The position numbers were made by a program, and so were the translations under genes. Positions 40,301 through 48,113 of a stretch of DNA of 64,000 nucleotides are shown piece after piece (position 1 is the stretch's first letter; each line of letters opens with the position of its first letter). The notes under the pieces were generated by a model. That model saw only the letters and a program-made list of their open reading frames with translations. It did no database searches and was not told the origin of the DNA. The DNA lies in assembly GCA_050943495.1 (NCBI GenBank), contig JBMNPH010000010.1, positions 35,821 through 99,820 of the forward strand, written 5' to 3'. This DNA comes from Merdivicinus sp050943495. Its GTDB lineage: Bacteria; Bacillota; Clostridia; Oscillospirales; Ruminococcaceae.

Positions 40301-41525
40301 ATTTTTAGCGGCTGCTCTATGTGCGGCTGTTCTCGCAACCTGTATCTGTAGCTGTGGACTGATTTCCGAAAGCACCTATGAACAGGCAGAAAAATTCGGC
40401 AACGGCGTGCGTGACTTTATTCAGCCGGAAGAATCTTCCCAGAATTCTTCTCCCGAATCCAATCCGGAATCTTCTTTTCCCGAAACTTCGGGGCCAGATT
40501 TTCAGAACTCTTCCCCCATTTCGCCCGAACCAGATTACTACCGTCAGCATCTGACCGAGCTTGAACAGAGGGAATACGATTTTCTTCTGGCTGCAGCCGA
40601 AAAGCGACAAAAGACAGCGGAAATCAGTACCGCGGATGAAGCGATTCTCACAGCCGCACTGCGGGCGCTCTACGCCGATCATCCCGAGTTTTTCTGGATG
40701 GAAAACGGTGGAAGTTTCTATACTTCCGGAAGCCACAGTGAATATCATTTTCTGCTAAATTCGCTGATCGAAAATGCAGACGCCGCACAGCAGGAAATTG
40801 ATACCGCTGTGAACGAATTTTTGAATACGATTCCGGAAGATGCCTCGGATTATCAAAAAGTAAAGCTGGTTTTTGATTTTCTGGTTGATTCGATCTCCTA
40901 TGATGTGAATTCTGCCAACAGCGGCAATATTTACGGCGCTTTGGTGGAAAAAAAGGCACGTTGTGAAGGGTATGCCCGAGCGGCGCAGTATCTTCTGAAC
41001 AAAATGAATATTTTCTGCACCTATGTGACCGGCGAAACAACAGACGGACAGCCGCACGGCTGGAATCTGCTTTTCCTGGATGGGGAGTTTTATCACATGG
41101 ACGCTACATGGGGAGACCCCAGCTTTACGGGAGAAACAGTAGAATCAATGGCCGGCTATCGGAATTACCTGTATCTCTGCGCCACAACCGAAGAAATCCT
41201 CCATTCCCGTACAATTGATGAAACCTATGCCGCCATGCCGCTCTGCGATTCGGATACGCACAGCTATTTTACGGAGAGCGAACGCTGGATTGCGGATGAT
41301 TCATTCTCAGAAACATTTGAACCGATTCTTCGTGATGCGATCCAAGATCAGGAACCATTTGTATCAGTGCGCTTTGCAGATCCGGCAGATTTGGAACAAG
41401 CAATTTCTATTCTCTTTGACCAGCAACAAATTTATCAGCTGTTTACCGAAAATCAACTTTCCCTCACAGAAGTCTCCTATCTGACGGATCCGGATTTCGG
41501 AATCCTTACCATATTTCTGCATTAA
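40287..41525 (+). CDS. Exported transglutaminase-like lipoprotein
   Basis: 412 aa from ATG 40287 (AGGAAGGAG upstream); the frame is open to 39966 but inside the previous gene. Signal peptide with lipobox-like ICSC near residue 22-25, then a Ser/Pro/Glu-rich linker (about 45-80) and a transglutaminase-like cysteine protease fold: catalytic Cys in KKARCEGYARA, His in PHGWNLLFLDG and Asp in YHMDATWGDPS, so the triad is intact. Such proteins are often wall- or membrane-anchored proteases or crosslinkers in Clostridia. Last gene of the vWA/tubulin operon, 14-base overlap with the peptidase gene. An extracellular partner of the vWA ectodomain is a reasonable inference. Confidence 0.85.
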   Translation: MRLSKFLAAALCAAVLATCICSCGLISESTYEQAEKFGNGVRDFIQPEESSQNSSPESNPESSFPETSGPDFQNSSPISPEPDYYRQHLTELEQREYDFLLAAAEKRQKTAEISTADEAILTAALRALYADHPEFFWMENGGSFYTSGSHSEYHFLLNSLIENADAAQQEIDTAVNEFLNTIPEDASDYQKVKLVFDFLVDSISYDVNSANSGNIYGALVEKKARCEGYARAAQYLLNKMNIFCTYVTGETTDGQPHGWNLLFLDGEFYHMDATWGDPSFTGETVESMAGYRNYLYLCATTEEILHSRTIDETYAAMPLCDSDTHSYFTESERWIADDSFSETFEPILRDAIQDQEPFVSVRFADPADLEQAISILFDQQQIYQLFTENQLSLTEVSYLTDPDFGILTIFLH

Positions 41526-41529
41526 AGAA

Positions 41530-41549
41530 TTGTGAGACTTTTCTCACAA
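41530..41549 (+). other. Hairpin after the vWA/tubulin operon
   Basis: Perfect 8-bp stem TTGTGAGA / TCTCACAA with a CTTT loop, 4 bases after the stop codon, followed by GAATTAG, not a T-run. Weak terminator or 3'-end stabiliser. Confidence 0.45.
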
Positions 41550-41645
41550 GAATTAGAAATAATGAGAATTCCGAAAATCAATGTAACAAAATTGATCAGA
41601 ATGGCTATCTTATATTCCGAAGAGAATCACACCCAATAACTGGCC

Positions 41646-41674
41646 TTGACAAATCCTGTCAAAAAGAGTATGAT
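41646..41674 (+). promoter_or_regulatory. Promoter of the thiamin operon
   Basis: TTGACA (41646-41651), 17-base spacer, TATGAT (41669-41674). The -35 is one arm of a short palindrome, TTGACA-AATCC-TGTCAA (41646-41662). Confidence 0.75.
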
Positions 41675-41696
41675 TAAGGATAGACCACAATTGAAT

Positions 41697-41783
41697 CACT
41701 GGGGAGCTTGTAGGCAGGCTGAGAGGAAGTACTCGAACTTCGACCCGTTGACCTGATTTGGGTAATGCCAACGTAGGGATGTC
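41697..41783 (+). promoter_or_regulatory. TPP riboswitch (THI element)
   Basis: All conserved blocks are present in order: CTGGGGAGC at the 5' side, GGCTGAGAGGAAG, a short P3 arm, CTTCGACCCGTTGACCTGAT, then GGGTAATGCCAACG and AGGGATG closing P1. It binds thiamin pyrophosphate. The terminator at 41796-41830 follows, so control is by transcription attenuation of the thi operon. Confidence 0.96.
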
Positions 41784-41795
41784 AAATTTGCAGCA

Positions 41796-41830
41796 AAGCA
41801 GATGCGTCGTTGGCGCATCTGCTTTTTTTG
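41796..41830 (+). terminator. Riboswitch-controlled attenuator terminator
   Basis: Stem AAGCAGATGCG / CGCATCTGCTT (11 bp), loop TCGTTGG, then T7. It lies 200 bases before thiW and would stop transcription when TPP is bound. Confidence 0.9.
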
Positions 41831-41910
41831 TGGCCGGAAGGAGGAGTTGGAACCGGGATCAGTTTTTACAGAACCCGTGTCTGATACGGATGGAGGGGGA
41901 GCGCCCTGCA

Positions 41911-41988
41911 TTTTGTTCGGGTTTCATACAGCGATGGGAAGCCGTGTTCCGGCGTGAGAGGAAGCCAGTAAGCTTCGACCGAACAGAA
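41911..41988 (+). other. Second structured leader element with THI-like fragments, unidentified
   Basis: Outer stem TTTTGTTCGG (41911-41920) with CCGAACAGAA (41979-41988), 10 bp with one G-U; inner stem GAAGC/GCTTC (41961-41965 with 41972-41976). It repeats TGAGAGGAAG ... CTTCGACC from the TPP riboswitch but lacks the rest (no GGGTAATGCC block). Lies between the attenuator and thiW; nothing coding is seen in 41831-42029. Confidence 0.5.
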
Positions 41989-42029
41989 ATCATTTTCTGT
42001 AATTTCCAATTTTAAGGAGCTGTATTAAC

Positions 42030-42545
42030 ATGAATCGTACTCGTATCCAAAAACTGGCAATTGCCGGTGTGCTGACCGCTGTCGCTGTTGTCGGAAGCGC
42101 TTTTTCTTTCCCAGTGTTCGGGGCAAAATGCGCACCAATTCAGCATATGGTGAACATTATCTGCGCAGTATTTCTGGGACCATGGTATGGTGTCGGCGTT
42201 GCGTTTGCTGCCAGCCTGTTCCGCAATCTGCTCGGACTCGGTTCGCTGATGGCTTTCCCGGGAAGCATGTTTGGAGCGCTGTTGTGCGGACTTTTGTATG
42301 CCAAACTCCCCAAACTTCTCCCCACCTGTCTGGCAGAAGTTTTTGGCACCTCTATTCTGGGCGGACTCTGTGCCTATCCGGTAGCAATCGCCTTTATGGG
42401 CGTCAAGGCCGGTGAGGTCGCCTTCTACGCTTATATTGTTCCCTTCCTGATTTCTACTGCCGGCGGTGCAGTCATTGCCGGACTTGCACTCGCTGCCCTT
42501 CAGCGCACCGGTGTATTGGGACGTTTGCAAAAACAACACGGATAA
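42030..42545 (+). CDS. thiW: Energy-coupling factor transporter S component ThiW
   Basis: 171 aa, highly hydrophobic, about five or six TM segments. Family signature visible: AKCAPIQHMVN, FLGPWYGVG, FRNLLGLGSLMAFPGSMFGAL and LLYAKLPK. ThiW is the substrate-binding subunit of an ECF transporter proposed to import a thiazole precursor, hydroxyethylthiazole, which the adjacent thiM kinase then phosphorylates. It needs the shared EcfA/A'/T module, which is not in the window. First gene after the TPP riboswitch; TAAGGAG precedes the ATG. Confidence 0.92.
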   Translation: MNRTRIQKLAIAGVLTAVAVVGSAFSFPVFGAKCAPIQHMVNIICAVFLGPWYGVGVAFAASLFRNLLGLGSLMAFPGSMFGALLCGLLYAKLPKLLPTCLAEVFGTSILGGLCAYPVAIAFMGVKAGEVAFYAYIVPFLISTAGGAVIAGLALAALQRTGVLGRLQKQHG

Positions 42546-42556
42546 GGAGATTTTTC

Positions 42557-43408
42557 ATGCTGGGAGAATGTCTGACAAGGATGCGGCAGTGCGAACCGCT
42601 CATCCATTGTATCACCAACCATGTCACTATCAATGATGTTGCCAATGTCCTGCTGGCCGGCGGCGCCCGCCCCATTATGGCGGATGACCCCGGAGAAACG
42701 GCGGAAATTACAGCTCATTGCGGGGGGCTCACCATCAACATCGGAACGCTCGACAGCCGCAAGGTTCCGGGAATGCTGGCATCGGGAAAAATTGCCAACC
42801 AAATGGGAATCCCGGCGGTTTTTGATCCGGTTGGTGCGGGCGCAAGCCGCCTCCGAACCGAAACGGCACTCTCCCTGCTGCATGAAATTCATTTCGGGGC
42901 AATTCGGGGCAATATGTCGGAAATCAAGACACTAGCAGCCGAAAACGGACATGCCCGCGGCGTGGACGCCGGAGTGGAGGATGCCGTCACCGAGGAAAAT
43001 CTCGGTCAGGTGATCCCTTTTCTCCGGAATCTGGCAGCACAGTGGCAGACGATTCTCGCTGTTACCGGGCGCATGGATTTGGTGTCCGACGCAGAACGCT
43101 GTTTCATTATCCGGAACGGCCACCCGGAAATGCGGAAAGTAACCGGTACTGGATGCCAACTTTCCGCCCTGACTGCGGCATTTTTGGCCGCAAATCCCGA
43201 AACCCCTCTAGAAGCCGTTGCTGCAGCGGTCTGTACTATGGGAATCGCAGGAGAAATCGGATGGAAAAGGATGCGGCCGGAAGATGGCAACCTTACCTAC
43301 CGCGGCTACATCATCGACGCTATTTACAACATGACTGCCGAAAGGCTGGAAAAGGAGGCAAACTTTGAGATTCAATCGGAAACAATTGCTTCTCTACGCA
43401 GTCACTGA
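42557..43408 (+). CDS. thiM: Hydroxyethylthiazole kinase ThiM
   Basis: 283 aa. Ribokinase-like fold with the ThiM motifs PLIHCITNHVTINDVANVLL (split here: HCITNHV and NDVANVLL), ADDPGE, NIGTLDS, DPVGAGAS, RGNMSEI, and the catalytic GTGCQLSA. Phosphorylates thiazole alcohol with ATP for salvage. Starts 11 bases after thiW and overlaps thiE by 44 bases. Complete and of normal length. The pairing thiW-thiM supports salvage of imported thiazole. Confidence 0.96.
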   Translation: MLGECLTRMRQCEPLIHCITNHVTINDVANVLLAGGARPIMADDPGETAEITAHCGGLTINIGTLDSRKVPGMLASGKIANQMGIPAVFDPVGAGASRLRTETALSLLHEIHFGAIRGNMSEIKTLAAENGHARGVDAGVEDAVTEENLGQVIPFLRNLAAQWQTILAVTGRMDLVSDAERCFIIRNGHPEMRKVTGTGCQLSALTAAFLAANPETPLEAVAAAVCTMGIAGEIGWKRMRPEDGNLTYRGYIIDAIYNMTAERLEKEANFEIQSETIASLRSH

Positions 43409-44003
43409 CCGCAGCTGGCTGAACGGACGGCCGTTGGAACAGGTGCTGGAGGAGGCACTGCGCGGCGGCGTCACATTGGTTCAACTTCGCGAAAAGAATC
43501 TGGAATCCGATGCATTCCTGAAAGAAGCAATCCGGATCCGGGATTTGTGCCATCAATACGGAGTGCCGCTCATCATCAATGACAATCTAGATGTTGCCGC
43601 ACAATGCAGTGCGGACGGCATTCATGTCGGCATGGAGGATCTGCCGGTTGCGGAAATCCGCCGCCGGATGGGCCGCGATTTTATCATCGGCGCAACCGCC
43701 AAAACGGTTGGACAGGCCCAAGCTGCAGAGGCCGCTGGAGCAGATTATCTGGGCGTCGGCGCGGTTTACCCCTCCCCGACCAAACAGAATGCCCGCCGCA
43801 TTACCCGGGAAGAACTGGCGGAAATCAGTACGTCAGTCTCGATTCCGATTGTGGCAATTGGCGGCATTACGGAAGAAAATCTTCCGTCGCTCGCCGATAG
43901 CGGGATTGCAGGTGCTGCAGTAGTCAGCGCCATCTTTGCGCAGAAAGATCCCGGACAGGCGGCACAGAATCTGCGCAGTATTTTAAAAAACATTGTAAAA
44001 TAA
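43365..44003 (+). CDS. thiE: Thiamine-phosphate synthase ThiE
   Basis: 212 aa TIM barrel. TTG start at 43365 with AAGGAGG at 43352-43358, inside the thiM end. Motifs: LYAVTDRSWL, VTLVQLREKNLES, PLIINDNLDVA, DGIHVGMEDLP, GATAKTVGQA, YLGVGAVYPSPTK, VAIGGITEEN and the GAAVVSAIF phosphate site. Joins HMP-pyrophosphate and thiazole phosphate to give thiamin monophosphate. The 44-base overlap with thiM suggests translational coupling. Normal length. Confidence 0.96.
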   Translation: MRFNRKQLLLYAVTDRSWLNGRPLEQVLEEALRGGVTLVQLREKNLESDAFLKEAIRIRDLCHQYGVPLIINDNLDVAAQCSADGIHVGMEDLPVAEIRRRMGRDFIIGATAKTVGQAQAAEAAGADYLGVGAVYPSPTKQNARRITREELAEISTSVSIPIVAIGGITEENLPSLADSGIAGAAVVSAIFAQKDPGQAAQNLRSILKNIVK

Positions 44004-44090
44004 TAGGTAAAACGCGGCGGATTGGGGGCACCACCTTTCGTCGCGGGGAGATTTCTCCCGAGAAAACGCCATGCTGAAAGGAGTCAAAAC

Positions 44091-44891
44091 ATGTTTACAG
44101 CATTGACGATCGCTGGAAGCGATTCCAGCGGAGGCGCCGGTATTCAGGCAGATATCAAGACCATGACCGCCCACGGCGTCTATGCCATGAGCGCCATTAC
44201 CGCTCTGACTGCACAAAACACAACCGGCGTACAGGATATTTTGGAAGTTCCGCCCGCTTTTCTGGGCGAGCAACTCGACAGTATTTTTACGGATATTCCG
44301 CCCGATGCCGTCAAAATCGGGATGGTATCTTCCGCAGAACTGATCCGGGTTATTGCCGAAAAGCTGCGCTTTTATGGAGCAAAACGAATTGTTGTGGACC
44401 CCGTGATGGTCGCAACCAGTGGTTCTCGGCTGATCTGTGAAGAAGCGATCGAAACTTTAAAACAGGAACTTTTCCCGCTGGCAGCGGTCCTCACCCCCAA
44501 TATTCCCGAGGCGGAAGTTCTGGCGGGAATCAAGATCGGGACGCCGGAAGAAATGGAACAGGCAGCGCAAATCATCGGCGAGCAGTACGGATGTGCTGTT
44601 TTGTGCAAAGGAGGCCATCAGGTCAACAGCGCAAACGATTTTCTCTGGCAGAAAGAAGGCGGCCATTGGTTCATGGGCCAGCGGATAAATAATCCCAATA
44701 CCCACGGGACTGGCTGTACGCTTTCGAGTGCAATTGCATCCAATCTGGCCAAAGGAAATTCCCTTGAAAAAGCTGTCTTTCAGGCCAAACGGTATCTTTC
44801 CGGTGCGTTGGCTGCCATGCTGGATCTGGGAAAAGGCAGCGGTCCGATGAATCACGCATTTGCCATCAAAGAAGAACAATATACTGACTGA
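44091..44891 (+). CDS. thiD: Hydroxymethylpyrimidine/phosphomethylpyrimidine kinase ThiD
   Basis: 266 aa from ATG 44091 (AAAGGAG 8 bases upstream); the frame is open from 44022 but without a site. Ribokinase-fold motifs: LTIAGSDSSGGAGIQADIKT region, VYAMSAITALTAQNT, DPVMVATSGSRL, LTPNIPEAEVLAG and the catalytic NPNTHGTGCTLSSA. Phosphorylates HMP and HMP-P to HMP-PP. Fourth gene of the thi operon; 20 bases to thiC. The 87-base gap before it holds only a short GGGAG/CTCCC hairpin. Confidence 0.96.
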   Translation: MFTALTIAGSDSSGGAGIQADIKTMTAHGVYAMSAITALTAQNTTGVQDILEVPPAFLGEQLDSIFTDIPPDAVKIGMVSSAELIRVIAEKLRFYGAKRIVVDPVMVATSGSRLICEEAIETLKQELFPLAAVLTPNIPEAEVLAGIKIGTPEEMEQAAQIIGEQYGCAVLCKGGHQVNSANDFLWQKEGGHWFMGQRINNPNTHGTGCTLSSAIASNLAKGNSLEKAVFQAKRYLSGALAAMLDLGKGSGPMNHAFAIKEEQYTD

Positions 44892-44911
44892 ATATCAAAG
44901 GAGAAATCGAA

Positions 44912-46219
44912 ATGGAACGAAAATATGCAACCCAAATGGATGCTGCACGCCGCGGAATTATCACGCCAGAACTGGAAATTGTCGCCAAAAAGGAAAAGAT
45001 GACAGTGGAGGAACTTCTGCCGCTCGTGGCAAGCGGAAAAGTTGCCATTCCTGCCAACAAAAACCACAAATGTCTGAACCCGGAGGGAGTCGGATCCATG
45101 CTCCGGACAAAAATCAACGTCAATCTGGGCGTTTCCCGCGACTGCAAGGATTATGATATCGAGATGCAGAAAGTCCTTTCCGCAGTGAATATGGGCGCAG
45201 AGGCCATTATGGATCTCTCGAGCCACGGAAATACAAGTCCTTTCCGCCGGAAACTGACTGCCGAATGTCCTGCCATGATCGGAACTGTTCCCGTCTATGA
45301 CAGCGTCATTCATTATCAGCGGGATCTGGATACCCTGACCGCGAAGGATTTTCTGGATGTCGTGCGGCTTCATGCCGAAGAAGGGGTGGATTTTGTCACC
45401 CTGCACTGCGGAATTACCCGCAAAACCATCGATCAAATCCGCAAGCATAAACGCAAAATGAATATTGTATCCCGCGGCGGTTCGCTGGTATTCGCCTGGA
45501 TGTGTATGACCGGGGAAGAAAATCCCTTTTACCAGTACTACGACGAGATTCTCGATATTTGCCGAGAATATGATGTCACCATTTCATTGGGCGACGCCTG
45601 CCGTCCCGGCTGTCTGGCTGACGCCACCGATGTCTGCCAGATTGAAGAACTCGTCCGGCTGGGTGAACTAACCAAACGCGCATGGGAAAAAGATGTGCAG
45701 GTAATGGTCGAAGGACCGGGCCATGTCCCAATGGATCAGATTGCCGCCAATATGAAGGTGCAGCAGACGATCTGCATGGGTGCGCCTTTCTATGTATTGG
45801 GGCCGCTGGTCACCGATATTGCACCTGGATACGACCATATTACAGCGGCAATCGGCGGCGCAATGGCAGCTATGAATGGCGCAGCATTTCTCTGCTACGT
45901 CACGCCGGCGGAACATCTGGCATTGCCGAATCTGGACGATGTGAAGCAGGGAATCATTGCCAGCAAAATTGCAGCGCATGCGGCAGATATCGCCAAAGGA
46001 ATCCGCGGCGCGCGGGAAATCGATGATCGGATGGCTGATGCCCGCCGTGCATTGGATTGGGAAAAGCAGTGGGAATGTGCATTGGATCCCGAAACGGCCA
46101 AATCCATTCGGGCAGACCGTTCGCCCGAGCATGATGACACCTGTTCCATGTGCGGCAAATTCTGCGCGGTACGCAGTATGAACAAAGCGCTGAACGGTGA
46201 GCATATCGATATTCTCTAA
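44912..46219 (+). CDS. thiC: Phosphomethylpyrimidine synthase ThiC
   Basis: 435 aa, the short ThiC form without the N-terminal extension seen in proteobacteria. Radical-SAM-like enzyme that turns aminoimidazole ribotide into HMP-P. The three C-terminal Cys of the 4Fe-4S cluster are in DTCSMCGKFCAVR; other family blocks are MDLSSHGN, GTVPVYDS, HCGITR, SRGGSLVFAWM, SLGDACRPG and EGPGHVPM. AAGGAG precedes the ATG. Last gene of the operon; terminator at 46231-46268. Confidence 0.97.
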   Translation: MERKYATQMDAARRGIITPELEIVAKKEKMTVEELLPLVASGKVAIPANKNHKCLNPEGVGSMLRTKINVNLGVSRDCKDYDIEMQKVLSAVNMGAEAIMDLSSHGNTSPFRRKLTAECPAMIGTVPVYDSVIHYQRDLDTLTAKDFLDVVRLHAEEGVDFVTLHCGITRKTIDQIRKHKRKMNIVSRGGSLVFAWMCMTGEENPFYQYYDEILDICREYDVTISLGDACRPGCLADATDVCQIEELVRLGELTKRAWEKDVQVMVEGPGHVPMDQIAANMKVQQTICMGAPFYVLGPLVTDIAPGYDHITAAIGGAMAAMNGAAFLCYVTPAEHLALPNLDDVKQGIIASKIAAHAADIAKGIRGAREIDDRMADARRALDWEKQWECALDPETAKSIRADRSPEHDDTCSMCGKFCAVRSMNKALNGEHIDIL

Positions 46220-46230
46220 TAAAACAGAAA

Positions 46231-46268
46231 AGGCACACACTTCCCAATCGGGAAATGTGTGCTTTTTT
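46231..46268 (+). terminator. Terminator of the thiamin operon
   Basis: Stem GCACACACTTCCC / GGGAAATGTGTGC (13 positions, one C-A mismatch), loop AATC, T6. Convergent with uraA. Confidence 0.9.
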
Positions 46269-46278
46269 ATTTCTGCAA

Positions 46279-47616
46279 TCAGACTTTAAAGGATACTGCC
46301 TGTTCACTTTCTTCATCTTTGCCGAACTCATAGTCATTGCCCGGGATAATTGCGTTGAGCAGAATACCCAGAATCGCGGCAACTGCCAGACCGGACAAAG
46401 TGATGGTGTAATGGCCGGCTGCAAAAGAAATGCCATTATTTTCAAACGCAAAATTAATTCCCAATGCACTGACCAGAATGACAGCTGCAATGACCAGATT
46501 GCGGGTTTTGGTGAAATCGACTCGGTTCTCAACGATATTTCGGACGCCTACCGCCGAAATCATGCCATACAAGATAATCGAAACACCGCCGATAATCGCA
46601 GTCGGAATGGTTTCAATTACTGCACCGATTTTCGGGCTGAAGCTCAGGAAAATCGCAAAACATGCTGCGATGCGCATGACACGCGGATCGTAAATCCGGG
46701 TCATCGCCAAAACGCCGGTATTCTCGCCGTAAGTCGTATTCGCAGGACCGCCCAGCAGACCAGCCATCGTAGTTGCCAGTCCATCGCCCAGCAATGTCTT
46801 AGAAAGGCCAGGATCTGCAATATAATTCCGACCGGTCGTCGCACTGATTGCCGCCATATCTCCGATATGTTCCATGATCGTCGCCAGCGCAATCGGAACA
46901 ATCATCAAAATAGCATTCAAATCAAATTTAGCGAGTGCCGAAGTATGAACCGGAATTCCAATCCATTTCGCTTCCTGAATTGCGGTAAAATCCACCGCAT
47001 TCATGCAGAGAGCAACAATATAGGAGACGACAATGCCCAGAATGATGGGGATAATTTTAATCATACCCTTGCCCCAAATATTGCATACAATGATGACAAC
47101 TAAAGCAACCAAAGCGAGGAGCCAGTTCGTACTTGCATTGGTTACAGCACTCGGTGCCAAAATCAAACCGATTGCAATGATAATCGGACCGGTTACAATT
47201 GGCGGGAAAAACCGCATTACGCGCTTCACGCCAAACGCCGAAATCAGCAAAGAGAGCACTACATACACCAAACCAGCAACAGCCACACCGCCGCAAGCAT
47301 ACGGCAGCATTTCCAGATTGGCGCTTCCGTCCTCCAACCGAGGTGCAACCGCCGCAAAACCTCCCAGAAATGCAAAGGAAGATCCCAGAAAAGCCGGTAC
47401 CTTTCCTTTGGTCAGGAAATGAAACAGCAGAGTTCCCAAACCTGCTACCAGCAGCGTTGTGGAAACATCCAGGCCCGTAATAATGGGCACCAATACCGTT
47501 GCGCCAAACATGGCAAATGTGTGCTGAAGTCCCAACAGCAGCATTTTCGGAATGCCCAGGCTTTTGGCGTCAAATAACCCCTCCCGCCCAATGGGAGCCG
47601 TTTTTGTTTTTTTCAT
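46279..47616 (-). CDS. Uracil-xanthine permease (NCS2/UraA family)
   Basis: 445 aa from ATG 47616 (AAGGAGG just before it); the frame is open to 47661 without a site. About 12-14 TM segments. Motifs: LLLGLQHTFAMFGATVLVP (UraA N-terminus), FLGSSFAFLGGF with the substrate-site turn, VVSYIVALCMN, EHIGDM with the conserved Glu-His, and GLLGGPANTTYGENTGV with the proton-coupled Glu. Imports uracil or xanthine with protons; the sequence looks closer to the UraA/PyrP group but the substrate is not certain. No PyrR-type attenuator is recognised in the short leader. Confidence 0.93.
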   Translation of the reverse strand: MKKTKTAPIGREGLFDAKSLGIPKMLLLGLQHTFAMFGATVLVPIITGLDVSTTLLVAGLGTLLFHFLTKGKVPAFLGSSFAFLGGFAAVAPRLEDGSANLEMLPYACGGVAVAGLVYVVLSLLISAFGVKRVMRFFPPIVTGPIIIAIGLILAPSAVTNASTNWLLALVALVVIIVCNIWGKGMIKIIPIILGIVVSYIVALCMNAVDFTAIQEAKWIGIPVHTSALAKFDLNAILMIVPIALATIMEHIGDMAAISATTGRNYIADPGLSKTLLGDGLATTMAGLLGGPANTTYGENTGVLAMTRIYDPRVMRIAACFAIFLSFSPKIGAVIETIPTAIIGGVSIILYGMISAVGVRNIVENRVDFTKTRNLVIAAVILVSALGINFAFENNGISFAAGHYTITLSGLAVAAILGILLNAIIPGNDYEFGKDEESEQAVSFKV

Positions 47617-47679
47617 AATGCCTCCTTCTCCAGACTCATATAGTCCGGAACATCTGAACAAATTCGCACAATTATGTTT

Positions 47680-47708
47680 ATTATAACAAATACTTTACAT
47701 ATTTTCAA
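47680..47708 (-). promoter_or_regulatory. Promoter of the uracil-xanthine permease gene
   Basis: On the minus strand TTGAAA (47708-47703), 17-base spacer, TATAAT (47685-47680). The leader has one short hairpin, CCGGACT / AGTCTGG, just before the ribosome site. Confidence 0.78.
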
Positions 47709-47781
47709 TAGTTTCTTCTTACTTCTTTCTTTTTCGCTTTTTTCCGCAAACTTTTTTCTTGTTTTTGTGCGGAATTGCGAC

Positions 47782-47812
47782 AAAAAAAGACAGGCATAAT
47801 GCCTGTCTTTTT
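47782..47812 (-). terminator. Terminator after the 79-aa gene
   Basis: Stem AAAGACAGGCA / TGCCTGTCTTT, loop 3-4 bases, T7 on the minus strand. It ends the nadE-downstream unit. Confidence 0.88.
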
Positions 47813-47830
47813 CTTTGGATTTATACTTAC

Positions 47831-48070
47831 TCAGAATTCATCGGATTCCTTCCACAAATGGCAGAACTGCGGAATAATCTTGAACATCAGTGGAATATAA
47901 GTTGCCAAGAAGACAACACCGGCTGCAATCATCGGAAGTTTGCGCTTTTTCGCCGGAATGCTCAACCCAATCAGCACGCCTATTGAACACAAGCAAAATT
48001 TTACTAATGCCATATCCTTCCAGTTCAGTGCCTGAATGACTCGGTTCGCACAAGCCAATAGCTTTTGCAT
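47831..48070 (-). CDS. Small two-TM membrane protein, conserved hypothetical
   Basis: 79 aa; AGGAGGGA lies 6 bases before the ATG. Two hydrophobic segments (about 22-40, VKFCLCSIGVLIGLSI, and 46-66, MIAAGVVFLATYIPLMF) joined by the basic turn PAKKRKL. I recall small proteins with this WKDxxLxKxCLxSIGVLIG pattern across Clostridia, sometimes labelled permease of phosphate ABC transporter without evidence. It follows nadE by 43 bases and shares its terminator. Function unknown. Confidence 0.75.
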   Translation of the reverse strand: MQKLLACANRVIQALNWKDMALVKFCLCSIGVLIGLSIPAKKRKLPMIAAGVVFLATYIPLMFKIIPQFCHLWKESDEF

Positions 48071-48113
48071 GCAATTCCCTCCTGTATAATTTATTCAAAA
48101 AATACGTTTTGCT

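Noticed and set aside
41758..42015. 85-aa frame between the TPP riboswitch and thiW
   Set aside because: It covers the riboswitch 3' part, the terminator and the second structured element, and has no ribosome site.
47617..47673. PyrR attenuator or purine riboswitch in front of the uracil-xanthine permease
   Set aside because: The leader is only about 57 bases, with one small hairpin and no conserved PyrR or purine-riboswitch blocks.
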